A stretch of 64,000 nucleotides of DNA from Anseranas semipalmata (Eukaryota > Chordata > Aves > Anseriformes > Anseranatidae): positions 20,956 through 84,955 of the forward strand of contig VXAA01001094.1 of the NCBI GenBank assembly GCA_013399115.1. Direction: 5' to 3'. The first letter of the stretch is position 1; each line of letters opens with the position of its first letter. A program made the position numbers and the translations under genes. Of the stretch, positions 12,999 to 25,639 are shown in pieces. Under the pieces are notes generated by a model that was not told the DNA's origin, did not search any database, and was given only the letters and a program-made list of their open reading frames with translations.

Positions 12999-14530
12999 TG
13001 GCTCTGTGGCTTGTCAGAGGGCAAATCAGGATGCTGCCGTGGCATCGCTGCAACAGTGAGTTGAGAGAACTGGGGAGGCAGCCTGACTTCCCTGGAAGAG
13101 TTAAGGGAACATCAGGGATGGAGAAGTTAAAAAAGTGTTCAGCCTCAAAATTAGGGCAACTTGAAAATGAATTAACTGCTGGGCCTGTAATGATCTGTGT
13201 GTTCATGAATGTGTAGGACCTTAAGCACAGAAAGTATTGGGGTGAGTCTGGAAAGGGTCCATGTGTAAGGAATGTAGTTCTTCTGGCTTCCGAGATAGCT
13301 TTTTGTGTAGACAGCATGGAAAACGATTACAAAAACAAGTATTGCAAGACACTTAATGCGATGGGAAACTGGCAGTGCTAAAGCTGTGGCTCTTGGAATC
13401 AACTGATTGTGAGAGAAGTGCAGCTTTTTTCTGCTTTGTTTTTCCAAGCAAACATTTTCTGACTCGTGAACAACCATGCGTGGAGTTTATCCGATGGACC
13501 TAAAGTCAGCAAGTGCAAAAATGCACTGAAAATCTCTCTTGACTTTTGGGTTGAGGGGCTATGTCAGCAGCTGGACTTGAGGAAAAAAGATGCTTTTAAT
13601 GTTGGATGGCAGTTCCACCAGTGGAGTCCAAGACTCCGTTTCATCTTTTGGGAAGATGTTGAACTGTCCACTTTCGCTGATTTGGAACAGGGGTGACTGG
13701 GACTGACCGGACCAGTTTTTAGGGAGCTTAGTTAGCGTCCTAATTTCCAGGTATACTGAGAGAGCCATCAGGAACAGGGAGTGGAGAGTGGTGGTAAGTT
13801 CTCTGCATAAAAGAAGCTGGGCCACCAGGAGTATTTTCAGTTGGAGATCACCAGGCAGCTTTATTACGAGCCCTGTTTTCACTTGCATACAGCTCTACCA
13901 AGCTTTAACCATTTGTGCTGAAACACCACGTTTCAGGTGTTTAGCTTCAGGCCACATTTGTTTTGTTTGAAAGAAAAATAGGTAATAAAAAAAAAAAATC
14001 CTTCAGCCATTTCTAAGAGCGCAACTAAGGGAAAAATAACTTCAGGTTTTGAATTCTTTTTTGTGTCCTCTCTTTTCTCATTAGAAAGAAGAAAAGACAA
14101 AGCTAGAATACCTAAAAAAGGGGGAGAAAGTCTGACCTTTTTTTCTAGTCCTCAAAGCGTTACTGCAGGAGGGCTGAGATTTGGGAAGGGAGTGGGAGAT
14201 CGCGGTTACAGCTATTGATTGAATGAGCCTAGCAGAGGTGCCAGCAGTGATGCTTGCTCTGGTGTGTTCTGTTCCTAATGTCTGTCATAATATGTGTGGG
14301 GAAAAGGGCTGTGCGTGACCCGATGAAAGCAAAAAATGTGGTGAATGCCCGAATATTTCTCTTGCGCTGTGACGTGGAGGTGCAGAATTTCTGTTCAAGG
14401 GGTTTGCTGGCGTAAGATGAAAATGCGGTTCTCGTGGATGTGTTGAACTTCATGGGCACTTCTGTTCCATATGGAGTAAGGCTGGCTCGAAAGTTGTCTG
14501 GCAAGATTTGCACGCCTTGCCAAACACAGC

Positions 14531-14620
14531 CGGTCTCTTAAATTAAAACGAAGGCCCGGGAGCTCATAAATACCTGGGCACGTGATGTAAATAAACCTTA
14601 TGATGCATGGGCCCGTAGCC
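14531..14620. promoter_or_regulatory. candidate regulatory element with FOX and E-box motifs
   Basis: The block contains a GCACGTGATG E-box context immediately followed by GTAAATAAAC, which fits the forkhead core, then TTATGATGCAT. Such clustering is typical of conserved enhancers, but the claim is based on motifs alone. Confidence 0.25.
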
Positions 14621-17600
14621 CCCCCTAGCAGACCACAGCTTGCCCAGGGACCTTTTCGCCGTGCCGATTTGAAGCTTCTGTTGAAGCTAATGGGTCTCTT
14701 CCACAGAAGGGGCCTATTAGGATGAACTCATCTGCAAGGCCGAGGCCTGGATTTGCGATGAGCCCTGCGGTGAGATTTGCGATGGCCTGCCTGCATCTTC
14801 CTGAGCTGCTGGGGGTGCACGAGAGAGACAGAGGAAGGCTGCGGTCGCGTTACCTTCGCTTCCAGACCGGAGGGGATAGCAAGATCGAAAAGGAGCGTGC
14901 CACACCTGGGGCTCCAGAGCTGGTCTTGCTGGGAGCTGAGGGCGCGGAGGATGAGATACCACCCGTGCTGTGAGCACGGGGCGAAGGCGGCTGCTGTCTT
15001 TAAAAATATGCATACGAAAACGGAACTGGAAGTTACTGCAAAGCTGCATTTGCAGGTATCACAGCAAGGAAATTTTTAGAAACAAGGTCCAAAAGGTTTT
15101 GCAGCAGAGAGTGTTTCAGGACACTCCCTGATCTGTTTCATTTGCTTTGCTGAAGTGTTAAAAGAACCCCTGGTTTCCATCGTTAAGGCTAGCAATTAAT
15201 AAATCAGTTCAGTTTTTGTTGTTGGTTTGTTTTGATTGTATACAGTATATATGTATAGTATGTGTTTTAATATGCACTTCAAAAAATAGCTCCTTTTTTG
15301 CTTGATTATGGAAGTAGAGACTGTGGAAAGAGTATTTTGTAAGTTCTTTGACAAGACACTTGTTTGAAGACATGTATTCATGTTAAGCACCTAGGAGCAA
15401 CATTGAGTAGCTTTGTCCCTCACTGTTTTGAGAAACTCATCAAAATGAAGGAAAAATCACTTTTTTGTTTGCTTTCCAAGAGGGAAAAACCTGAGTTTGA
15501 AATGGGGTTAAATAGCGATCTGTATTCCTTTCCTTGCAAGCTCCCCCCTCCCTCCGGCAGCCCAACCACTCTTCCCCTCGCTGTTGCCCACAGAATTACC
15601 ATGCAACTAATTTTAGAGGTGGGTTTACACATTTGTTTTAAAAAACGCTGTAGTCTCTGTCTCTGGTAATCCACCAGGTGGAAGCAAATGTGTAGAGTAT
15701 TTGTATACGTATTTGTAAATCTGAGTTTGTGCAGGGCGGATTTCTGAGAGAGAGCATACGTGGAAAGGCGAGGGAACCCTCCTCAGCGCAACGCCGTCAG
15801 TAAAGCAAAAATTTGCAGTTAACCACCAGCTCGATTCGTTGGTGGTTTTTGTTCATGTGGTAGGCTGGGTGACATTGTATTAGCCAATTCTTCTGATGGA
15901 TGGTTAGAGATCAGTTGCCTGGTTGTTCTGAATTACAATAGGGAGCAGGCTATCGGGGAGGGGATGGGGAGGATCGGATAGGAAGTGGTTTCTTAGAGAT
16001 GGGTGTTCTGGTGCTAACAGAAGTTTTGGTCTATTAGCCACGAGTGTGCTTTTCTGACCTGCAAGGGTACTTTTGTAGCTTGCTGCTGTACTTTTCCCTT
16101 CCTGCTGTCTTCCCGATAACCACCTTGTATCCGGGTACCTCTCTGCTCTTGCAAAAAATGGCAGCTTTGAAGTTTGGGGGGTATCCCTCAAAGCAAAAAA
16201 AGATTTTACTTTGAAGACATCTCTATCTAGAAGAAGCACTAACATGTTTATTCCTTCTCTTTTGGTTCAGGGGTGGGCAGAGGGAGTCCATGCTCAAACG
16301 GGAAGCTTTAGGTAGCTCTGAACAATCTCTTGGAAGCATCTCTCTGGCCTGCAATCATTTGGAAAGGGACTGTGCTATCAAGGTTTACATTGCCTGTAAC
16401 GTTTCATTTAACAGCAATGGTTTGTCTGCATCCTGCTGCAGGTTCTTGGTCTGTTCTAATACAATTTTTGTTGTTGTTTGTCTGTGTTGCACTAAAATTA
16501 ATGTCACAGTCTGACATCTTGTGCTCCTGAAGCCTGGGCAGTAAGTCACGTTGAATATGTATTGGTTTAAATCAGATGTATGGTTTGAGCTTTGCTTAAT
16601 TCTGAACATGTAACAGTAACAATCAAATTGCTTAAAAGTTAAGTGTTCCTTTCCAGCTGTACCAGTGAAGATATTTGCATTTTCAGTCCAGAGTTGCAAA
16701 ACCTAGCCCTGTGCTTGTACTTAGTGCATGTTGGGACAAAAATAAAATGGAGGAAGAGCTGAAAGAAACCGTTTGCATCACTTGAGGCCCATGGGAGCAG
16801 AGGGTCAGGATCACTCTGCGAATTAGTAAGTTCACTAGAGAATATGATAATACAAGGAAACGAGGGTATTGCAATAAAATATTCTTTTTTTATTTTTATT
16901 AGTGGCAGAAACTTTAAAAATAAAATGAGAGTGAGAGCAAGCATGGGAGCAGAAGTGGCCTGAAGAGGAAATGACCGAGTCCCGCTTAGAAATGCAGAGC
17001 ATGATGGTTCAGGAGTGCTGCTTTCTTTCTTTGAAACTCCTTTCTGTCTTGGGGAGGAGAGATCGCAGCCCTGTGAAATCTGATTTCTTAATGCTGTTTT
17101 GATTAAAACAAAATAGTTCTGGTCCCTCCACTTGTCTGGAGGATTCAGGACTTAAACAGGGAATGCTGGGCCTGCAGAAAAGCGACTGTAATCTCAAATC
17201 TGTAAGTGGTATGCAGCCTTTATTGTTATTTTTAACAAATTAAAACATCGCAGAAATTTGCACAGGCAAACTTTTGGTCCTGCTGTACCCCAGTGCAATA
17301 ATTATAATGCAGAAACAGCTGATGGGTCACGTCTCCAGCCCTGCACAGCGTTATGACTTGCTACCTACATTCCATGTTTAGCTTTGAGCGATCAGATGGT
17401 GCAAGCAATGTGAGCTAGCAGCGCCTGAGGACATGCAGCCAGGCAACACGTCCTTTCTCCGGGCAGCTTTGGTTTCTTTTCTCCACTTCTGTCCCATCCC
17501 ATCCCCTTGAGGTGATGCACTGTACAATAAATGCCGCTCTCTGGAGGTGGTCAGCTGCCAGCGTGGGAGCATCTGTGCCATTCCCACTGTGCTGCATGTT

Positions 17601-17781
17601 GAGTCCAAGGGTCCAAGGTTTGTAAATATTGTTTCTAAAGTACCTGAGAGCTCCAGGTGAGCAGTTTGCCCTACTTAACAGGTGCTCTGTAGCTCTAGTT
17701 GAGACATGTGGTGGCACATGGTGGCAGACTGTTTCAGCATTGTTACTGGTGTGGCTTAATGAAGCATGAGTTGTTTGGGGG

Positions 17782-17782
17782 N
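17782..17782. other. ambiguous base (N)
   Basis: Single undetermined base within a G run; a sequencing or assembly ambiguity outside any supported exon. Confidence 0.95.
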
Positions 17783-20700
17783 TGTGCATGGGGAACGGGT
17801 CATTTGCAGATGTTTACAAACAAAAAAGTTGAAAATGCAGTTTAATTCAGCCCTGAAAAGTTTGAGGGAGGCCAGAGGGAGATACTGTAGGCTTCTGTTT
17901 GTTTTGTGCTTAGCACTGCACAAAAGGTACGCCCAGTCCTTGATCTAGGAGGGATTGGACAGGCGAGTAGAAAATGGCAAGTAACTGGCTGCCTGGGACT
18001 GCTCTGGCTCTCGTGCTCCCCTCTTCCAGGGGTGCCATGGGAGAGATGCAGTGCAGACATTCTAGTTGTCATAGTTCATTTTATTGTGAGATTGTTTTCA
18101 CTGGGTTTAACCGGAGAGCTGAACTTCAGGTAGACTTTTAAGTGGAAGGAGAGTTCTTCAATGATAGAAGGACTGCAAACGCACTCCGAGCTGGAGCAAA
18201 GGGAGAGAGGAGGAGCGGGAGGAGGGACTGCAGATGGGGCTGGCTGTGAGTTCGTTCCACGACATCTTTTCATCTTTCCCTGGTACTGCAGCACCACAGG
18301 AATAGAGTTACAGACAACATTCTTGCTCAGGTCTCTCATCCCGCACTCAAATAGAGGGTGTAATTTGACGATGCTTCAGCTACCCTGTTTGAAGGCTGTT
18401 GGTGAAACTGTATGTGTCTGCAACAACCAAAAAAAAACCCCACAAATCCCAAACCAGCGTGACCAATTCCATGATCCCAGATCACTGTGCGGTTGGGCAA
18501 ATGCTGGGACTGGCACGATGCAGGAGGGAGAAGGCGTAGCTGGAGCTGAGGGGTGAGGCGAGGACTGGCTGTCTGTCCTTCTGAATGACAGCCGTGGCTT
18601 ACATCAGGTTAAATCAGTCCGTACTCTGCAGACTGAGGCAAGGCAGAATGGATTAAAAATGGTTTTCCACTTCTGGCCTTGAGTTTCCTTGCAGCTGTAG
18701 TTCTAAATCAGCTTGTGGGGGAACATGTATTCCTGCAGAGAGACATCTTCCTACGGGACACTTCTTGCAGTCAGTAGTGCCTGAAGCTTTCCTTATTGGC
18801 ACTTGTACGTTCACGACTTCCACAAATAGGTTTCGAACCTGGATTTGCACCTCCTCCCCTTCCATCCATGCCGGCAGGTTAGCAGTGAGGCCTGCTGGGC
18901 GGCCGCGGGGGTGGCCGCCTCGCGCTCCGCTTGGGCTGGTGCAGGTCTTCTCAGTTGGCCAAGCTTATCTTGCCGCCGACCTTGCAGCCAGAGCTCAGCC
19001 TCTCGGTGGCTCGGTAATTGTGAAAATGAGGGGTTTTGAAAGAATCTACACAGGCTGGTTGCGCTTTCTTGCTTTTGTGAAAGCCGTAGTTTATTTTCAT
19101 CACCCCTCTGAACTAGGAAAGAAAGCGACTTAGTGTTAAATTTGCGAATTCTGAGAAGGTCCCGTTTGAAGATTCTTATTTCTGAAATCCACTGTGGAGA
19201 CTTCCTGAATTTAGCATGACGAGAGGCTGCTGTACCACAGCTCAGCCTAAAAGCCCGCTTTTGGTACTGTACTTTCTCGGTTGTTTGCTGATGGGGCATT
19301 GGTAGCTTGCCGTACGTGACACATGGCATCTGATTTCTTCCTAGCTGTGGCCTTACATACCAGAATGTCTTTGCCTTGGTTGTAATTGGTTCAGTTTACT
19401 GAACTGAATATGTTTGCGTGCTTTTGGGATGAAGAGGGACTTCTGTTAGCTGTGTAACAGAATGAGGCACGGGGATTAATGGGGGGAACAGGGAGAGAGG
19501 GAGGAGTTGTGTGGGTTTTCTTTTTTTTTTCTGGAGGCATCAGGCTCCTCCCGTAGCGAGGGAGAGCATAGTACATCGAACCTAAAGACCTTTAAAGTAC
19601 ATGCTGAAATGGATGCTGGGAAGATACAGTACAGTGCTTGGGCACAACTCCAAGGCTCCCAAGGCAAGTAATATTTAAACAAGCTGAACAGCCCCTTTAG
19701 GCAAGCAGCAGGAAATCCAGCGCTGAGCTTTGTGTCGTTGCATGGTCAGCAGAAGATAAAAGCCCAGGCTATGCAGCTGGGGTTCCCTCCTATCACTGGA
19801 TGGCAAACTGTTAAGAAAAGATAAAAGGACAGAAAAGAACAGGGGGTCGTCTTATTGAAAAGCATTCCTTCATATTTTAAGCTGTCGAAGTACTTTGAAA
19901 TATATTGGGCCTGATGTAAGTCAGAAGCATCGTCACTGGCGGTTCTGGTGTGTGTTGGAGCTTTTACATCGGTTGGCAGGTGAGAGGCGAATTCGGCCCT
20001 CAGCTTCACCAGAAATAAATGTTTAACACGGGCAGGATCGTGATACGCATAGGTGCCTCGCAGCGAGCAGGAGCCTCCCACGTACAGCCTTTCCAGGTCC
20101 CGCTTTCTGCAGCTTATCCTTGATTGGGCACTATTTTAACAATGAGGAAAACAAATTTAACTGAATGAGATTACTATTTCAAGTCTTCTAATCACTATTT
20201 ACTGTGTTCCTCCCCTCCATCCCTCCTCCTTCTTTCCTGCATCACAGCACTGGTGTCTTGGGAAAGAAAATGCTTCAGAGCATTTGTTACCAATTTAGCA
20301 GCAAGTACGTGCTCGAATTTGGGATTTCTAAGATCTGTGTGTGCCATATGTAGGCAAAATGTAATCTTTGCTAGTTCCAGTAGAAGGGAACAAACACAAA
20401 TTTGCTGTTCTTCAGATAGTGTTTCTTTAATCTAGTGAGACTTACATTTGTGCAGCCTTTTTGTTTTGGTAAGACAGTTAACTGTCCTCCCTAGGGTGCC
20501 TAATTGCTTATCGTGAACTAATCAGTCCCCTGGGTATATGAAGGAATGAAGCACTGCCAAGATAGAGCCTCTGACTTCCCCCAGAGGTGTGATAAGCCTC
20601 CCAACTACCCCACCCTTTCGGGAGCTTGCTTATTTTAAAGACCTTGCTATTTCAGAAATTATCCATGTTTCAGCGTTGTTGGGAAGGTTTAAAGGGGTGT

Positions 20701-23700
20701 ATTTGCCGAGGAACTTTTGAACTTGTCAGCTTTCATATTTTTTTATGTCAAATCTGTATTGAATAATGTTTCACGTTCGGTGTGAAATACGCTGAACACG
20801 TTGTTGCTGCCGCTTCTGTTTATGAAAGTGTCTACCTCCCTAGTCTCTGCGTCATGCAGGACCCTAACAGATGAGAAAAGGCCCCATTTCTGTCTTCAGC
20901 TGTCGGTAAGTTGGGCTGGTGAAATCTTCTAGCTTCAGAAGCCCTGTTTGAAGTTCAGATGAACGAACAAGTGAAACAAATCCGGAGACTGTCTTCTAAT
21001 TTTTGGTCGAATGATAGTTCCACGTTACCACGTGTGAAATGAGTGGGTAGGTTGAGAAAAGTTTTTCACCTTACAGTGAAAAATTATTTATTTAGCTGGT
21101 GGTTTTGTTTGCTTTCTCCTTTTAGTTTCTTGTTTTAACTCATTCAAATGCACACTTGTCTGCTCCCCAGGTGAGACTGCTACTAATTTCTTGAATTCTT
21201 CCCTTGTACCTCTTTGTACTGAATGGTTGAGTTCCAGAAGGCTCATAAAACTTAGTACAAAGCAACAGTGCCTGAACTGGAAGTGGAAAATAGCTCCTGC
21301 TATTTAGCATCTGTGTGAAAGTATGAATTCTGGCATTGAGGTTTTCTTTGCCCTTTACTATTCCTCGAATTAACATCCATTTTGTATGAAGTTTAGAGGG
21401 TGAGATCTGTCAGTTGGGTAGAAATACAGTTTGTGCCTTTAAAGAGTTGTACCCTATTCGAAGAACCACATCGGATGATTATTTTTTGGCTCTCTTAAAA
21501 CACTTTTGGTCTTGTTCACCTCCTGTCATGGAGAAGATCCTAGGTGATCTCAGCAAGATTAGTGTAAACATATATATTGCCATAATATGGGCTGGCTTAA
21601 AACTGCAAAGCGAGGTGACTGCATTTTTAGAATTAAAGGAAAGTGGGTGTGTATGTATGTATGACTGGGAAAATGTTCGTGTGGGAACCTCGCTCATGAA
21701 AATAAGTATGAATTTCGGTATCACAGGTCTGATTATGATATTTTAATGTTGCTTTGCTACGTGTGCATATGTGAAAGTGATTAGTCAAGGTTCCACTTAG
21801 CAAACTCTTGCTATCCTGCTGCAGAAATTGGGGTGGCCGTGAGTGGGTGCACAGGCCACTTGGTCGATTTTTTTGTGTGCATACATGTTGTTGGTCATTT
21901 TTCTCTGTGGTTAACAAATGCAACTACTAGAGAATCGGGTCGAACCTTTGCATAATTCATACTACTTTGTTTCAGATTAATGTTTTGGTGTGCAATCTTA
22001 TATGTCAATGGGAGTGAGCAGAAGGAAATCAGCTGCCCTTTTCATACATGAATTGTGGGAAGAATTGTCTGTATCATCTGTTTGATGGTAATGTGTGAAG
22101 CACTAGCAGTGAAATTGTTTTTTGGGAAGAGGAGGGTGGTTTTGGACCAGCAGCAGACATTTTTGGCTGGAGGAAAAGCAACTTGAAGCTTCACTTACCG
22201 AAGAAACGTGTTCAAAATTTTGCCTGTTTTCTTTTTTTCCTCCCAGCTTTCCTGAAATAAACTTCCTGCAATTCTTTGCAGTGTGCAGGTGTCCAGACTC
22301 CCCTTTACTCATACTCACTTGCGCAGCCCGTCGGACAACTGAGGGCTGTACCTAAAATTCTGCCTAGAGGGCCGTGTCCTACAGTGGTCTTGGCAGAGTT
22401 ACAGTGGATGCCTTGCGCACCTACAGGCTGCAGCATCCCTCTTAGACTGAACAACTGAGCATTGCATTCCAGAAGTCTACACGTGTGGAGGACTGCCCAT
22501 AATAGAAGAAAGAAAGCTGCAGAGATTGTAGGATGCTACTTAATCCCTGTGGCTGTCGTGCTGAGGAGCATCAGAACTTTGCTGGATGGATCTGACAGCC
22601 CATTGCAGAGTAGAGGGTCAGTCTCGCCGGTATTTGCAGTTAGTAACCTTAGCGGATTTTTTTGTTTGTTTTCTTTGATTTTGTGTTTTTCTCTGCGTGT
22701 GTAAGAGGATTGTGGCCTTGCCACCAGAATGGTCGCATTCAAGAAACTTAAGACTCTTCCCACTGAAGAGCTTTGAAGATCAGCAGGCATTTCCTCCAGC
22801 GTTTACAGCATTGTTGGAGGAGCCAGTTGCTGCAGAAGTCTTCAGGCCTGTCCGCCCGACTTTGGTCATTCCTTACCTCGCCACCTCACGTGGATTATGC
22901 TGTTTGCAGACTAAGCTCCACGATGACCTCCATGGATTCCTCATGAGCTTTTACAAGGCCGGGCCTGTGTACTTTGTAAAATCCTTTTGAAATGCCTGCT
23001 AGGCTTTTAAAGTCCCAGAGCAAAAGCTGTGTTACAAGGAACGTAGAAGGTCCGCAGCTGGATGTGGTTGTGAGTGAAGGGGGATTTGCGTTTGTTTGTG
23101 TGTAGGCAATTCTTGTTTTCAGTTTGCATCTTTTTCAGGTCAGATAGAGAGATGTCTTTTCTGAGGAGGCTTCTTATACTCCTCTGATAAAGCTGAGGGA
23201 CTTGGAATTCCTTAAGAAACTGTAGGACTGGATTCCTGTGCTCTTGTTCGGCATGTGTGTTGCAGTCTGTGAAAACTGGCAGATGCAGTTTCATTTTGTC
23301 AGTGTGCAGGAAGCACCTCCCACAGGTTAGTTTCACTGTATTTTCTTCAAAATAGAAAGAAAACTTCATAGTGAAGAATACCACTGACAAGTAGTACTGC
23401 TGTTTAAAATTTTCCTGGTGGCTCTCCTGTGAGGATCTCAGCTTGCAGAGGCTTTGCCTGCTTGCCAGCACCATCTACTGCTGTAACTAATTTACCTAAC
23501 TAAAACAAGAAACAAACACTGCATTTCAGAATCCAGAGCTCCACAAACAACCCAAAAAGCTACCCGCCCAGCTGGTATAAGCCAGAGGGTGTGCGCACAA
23601 GACTGCAGCACATTGTTCACCAGCGATGGAGAGAGATGTTTTTGGGTTCTTCCCTCACCTTGAGGAAGCAATAAGCCTCAGTTTGAGTGATTTGTGGTAC

Positions 23701-24208
23701 TCTGGCATCTATGGCAAACATCTAATTAGAGCACCCCAGGTAAAATCGAACACCTCGCTTTTATCTCTTAGGTCTCGTTCAAAGTAATAGGAGAATGGCA
23801 TCCCATAAACTTAGTATCACATGGAGGTGATGTAGATGGTGTATATCTGTTTCTGGTCCTTAGCAGACTGTAGGAGGTGGTTGACTTGAAACCTGCTGTA
23901 TTTCATGCGGTGCAGGGCAGGAGGGTGGCTTTGGCTTGTGGGGCGGTGCGGGGTCTGCCTGGTGTGGAGATAGGGGTAGGATGGAGCGCTGCAGGTTGTC
24001 TTGCTCACGAAAAAGCTGTGTAGTTGTTTTGGATATCGCACTGGAGGCTGACATTAAAAATCCCTGCCAGGGTGGGCAGAAGAATGAGGGTTGTACAGAA
24101 CACTTGTGAATCCCTTTGCTCCAGCACATCTCTCTTTCCTGCCTGTGACATGTGGTGTCCCCTCCTAAAATGTCAAACTAAAACTCCCTAATTAAAAATC
24201 TCTTTCAG

Positions 24209-24230
24209 TGTGTGTGTGCGTGTGTGTGTT
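24209..24230. repeat. (TG)n dinucleotide microsatellite with one interruption
   Basis: TG units broken once by CG. Confidence 0.9.
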
Positions 24231-25639
24231 TCTGAACACTTTAAATTGTCTTGGCTATGGATTTTTTGTTTGTTTGGAGAGTGTGATACAGGGAATAGTT
24301 CCTGACCAGAAACAGAAGACAGGAAGATAATGATGTTAACAAGGTGAGGGAGAAAAGGAGGTGTTTGTTTAGAAAAAGCCTAGTCACTAAAGCCTGTGGA
24401 GCAGAGGAACCCTGCTGATAACACAGATGAAATAGTCTGCCTCTTTCCTAACTTTGGAGGAGTGGAGCTTTGTAATAAATGGCTGCCATGTGGCAGCTGT
24501 CTCCCAGCTTCGTGAGCCTGGCAGTAGTTAATCCTGTCAGCAAGTCATGCTCCCTGGAAAAGAGCAGCGAGAAGAGCTGCAAACTCTTGAATCATTCTCT
24601 CTGCAAAACATTTGCATGCTGAATCCCTTTCTGCTTGAAACAAGTTTGGTAATTTGGTGGAGGCTCTCATCTTTAAGTAGCATTAGAGTGCAGCTGTGGT
24701 GGCTTTTAAATAAAAAGTAGGAAACGTGCCAAGATGTTGCTTTTCTTTTCCCTCTAAAAAAAAAAAAAAAAGCCATTTTAGTTTTGAAGGGTGTATGTCA
24801 CAGGGTACGAAACATGCTGTATAAAGAAGGGACACTCCGTGTTGATATCGCTATGTGCTAAGAAATTTCAGGTTGAGCATCTGAGGTCATGATTATCCTT
24901 AAAAGCTTGAGGCTTTAAGATACAAAACCATTCACCTTAATTTGTTTTTTATGTTTTGTTGAGCATCTAATGTTTCTGTCCTTTCTCCACAACCCAGAAA
25001 ACTAGAACTTTCACTTAAAAAAAAAAAGTTTGAGATTCTTGTGCAGTAATGTAATACCATCAGATTTTTACAGGGCTCGTGATAAAATCATGATGGTTGA
25101 CAACACCACCACCAGGAAATGAGTTTTGATCCCTGTAATTTCTGTCTCTCTCCTCTCATGTCCCGCATCATTTTACTGCATTACCTTGTGAGGTGTAGAG
25201 TGCTTTGGCACGCTACCTGGTAAGGTGCTGCACGCAGACAGCGTGCTGCCATCTCCTTTAAAGACAGCACGGCCGGGCTGCAAAGGATGCAGCAAGCGAA
25301 CCGATGCTGTCCCCTCTGGGCTTGCCTTCACAAGGGATGTTATTGCGTGTGGATGCAGTTACAGTGGTGAAACTCCGTGCGGGACATAGTGCAAAAGGAA
25401 AATGTCTTTTCCTGGTTTAGCGTGCCCTATTCTCAGAACGTTTTTTGTAAACTTGCCTGTGCATTCAGGCCCTCGGTGAAGCCCTCTTTAAATCCGTCCC
25501 TGGGGGAAGAGGATCGCAACCAGGGAGCCATGCAAGGAGCGGGGCACTAGCACGGGATTTTCTCTGTGCCTTCCTCTGCGTGATTCATCCTGCCTCTCTC
25601 TAATCCTTTCCGAAGTTGTCCTGCTGCACGCTCACGGCT

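Larger units (their letters stand above)
5857..14530. other. non-coding DNA, no recognised gene
   Basis: Presumed intronic or intergenic DNA. It contains an (AAT)n run near 7540, A/T tracts near 8069, 8789, 9112 and 10377, and a moderately CpG-rich part at about 8880-9480. Open frames of up to about 150 codons occur on either strand, none with a recognisable domain. Confidence 0.6.
14621..25639. other. non-coding DNA, no recognised gene
   Basis: No coding exon recognised. It includes a small GC-rich patch at about 18860-19010, one ambiguous base at 17782, a (TG)n run near 24209 and an A run near 24757. Frames of up to 172 codons (18811-19329, - strand) lack recognisable domains. Confidence 0.6.

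Noticed and set aside
23007..23474. 155-codon minus-strand open frame
   Set aside because: No domain, no splice or promoter context; a frame of this length is expected by chance in 64 kb.
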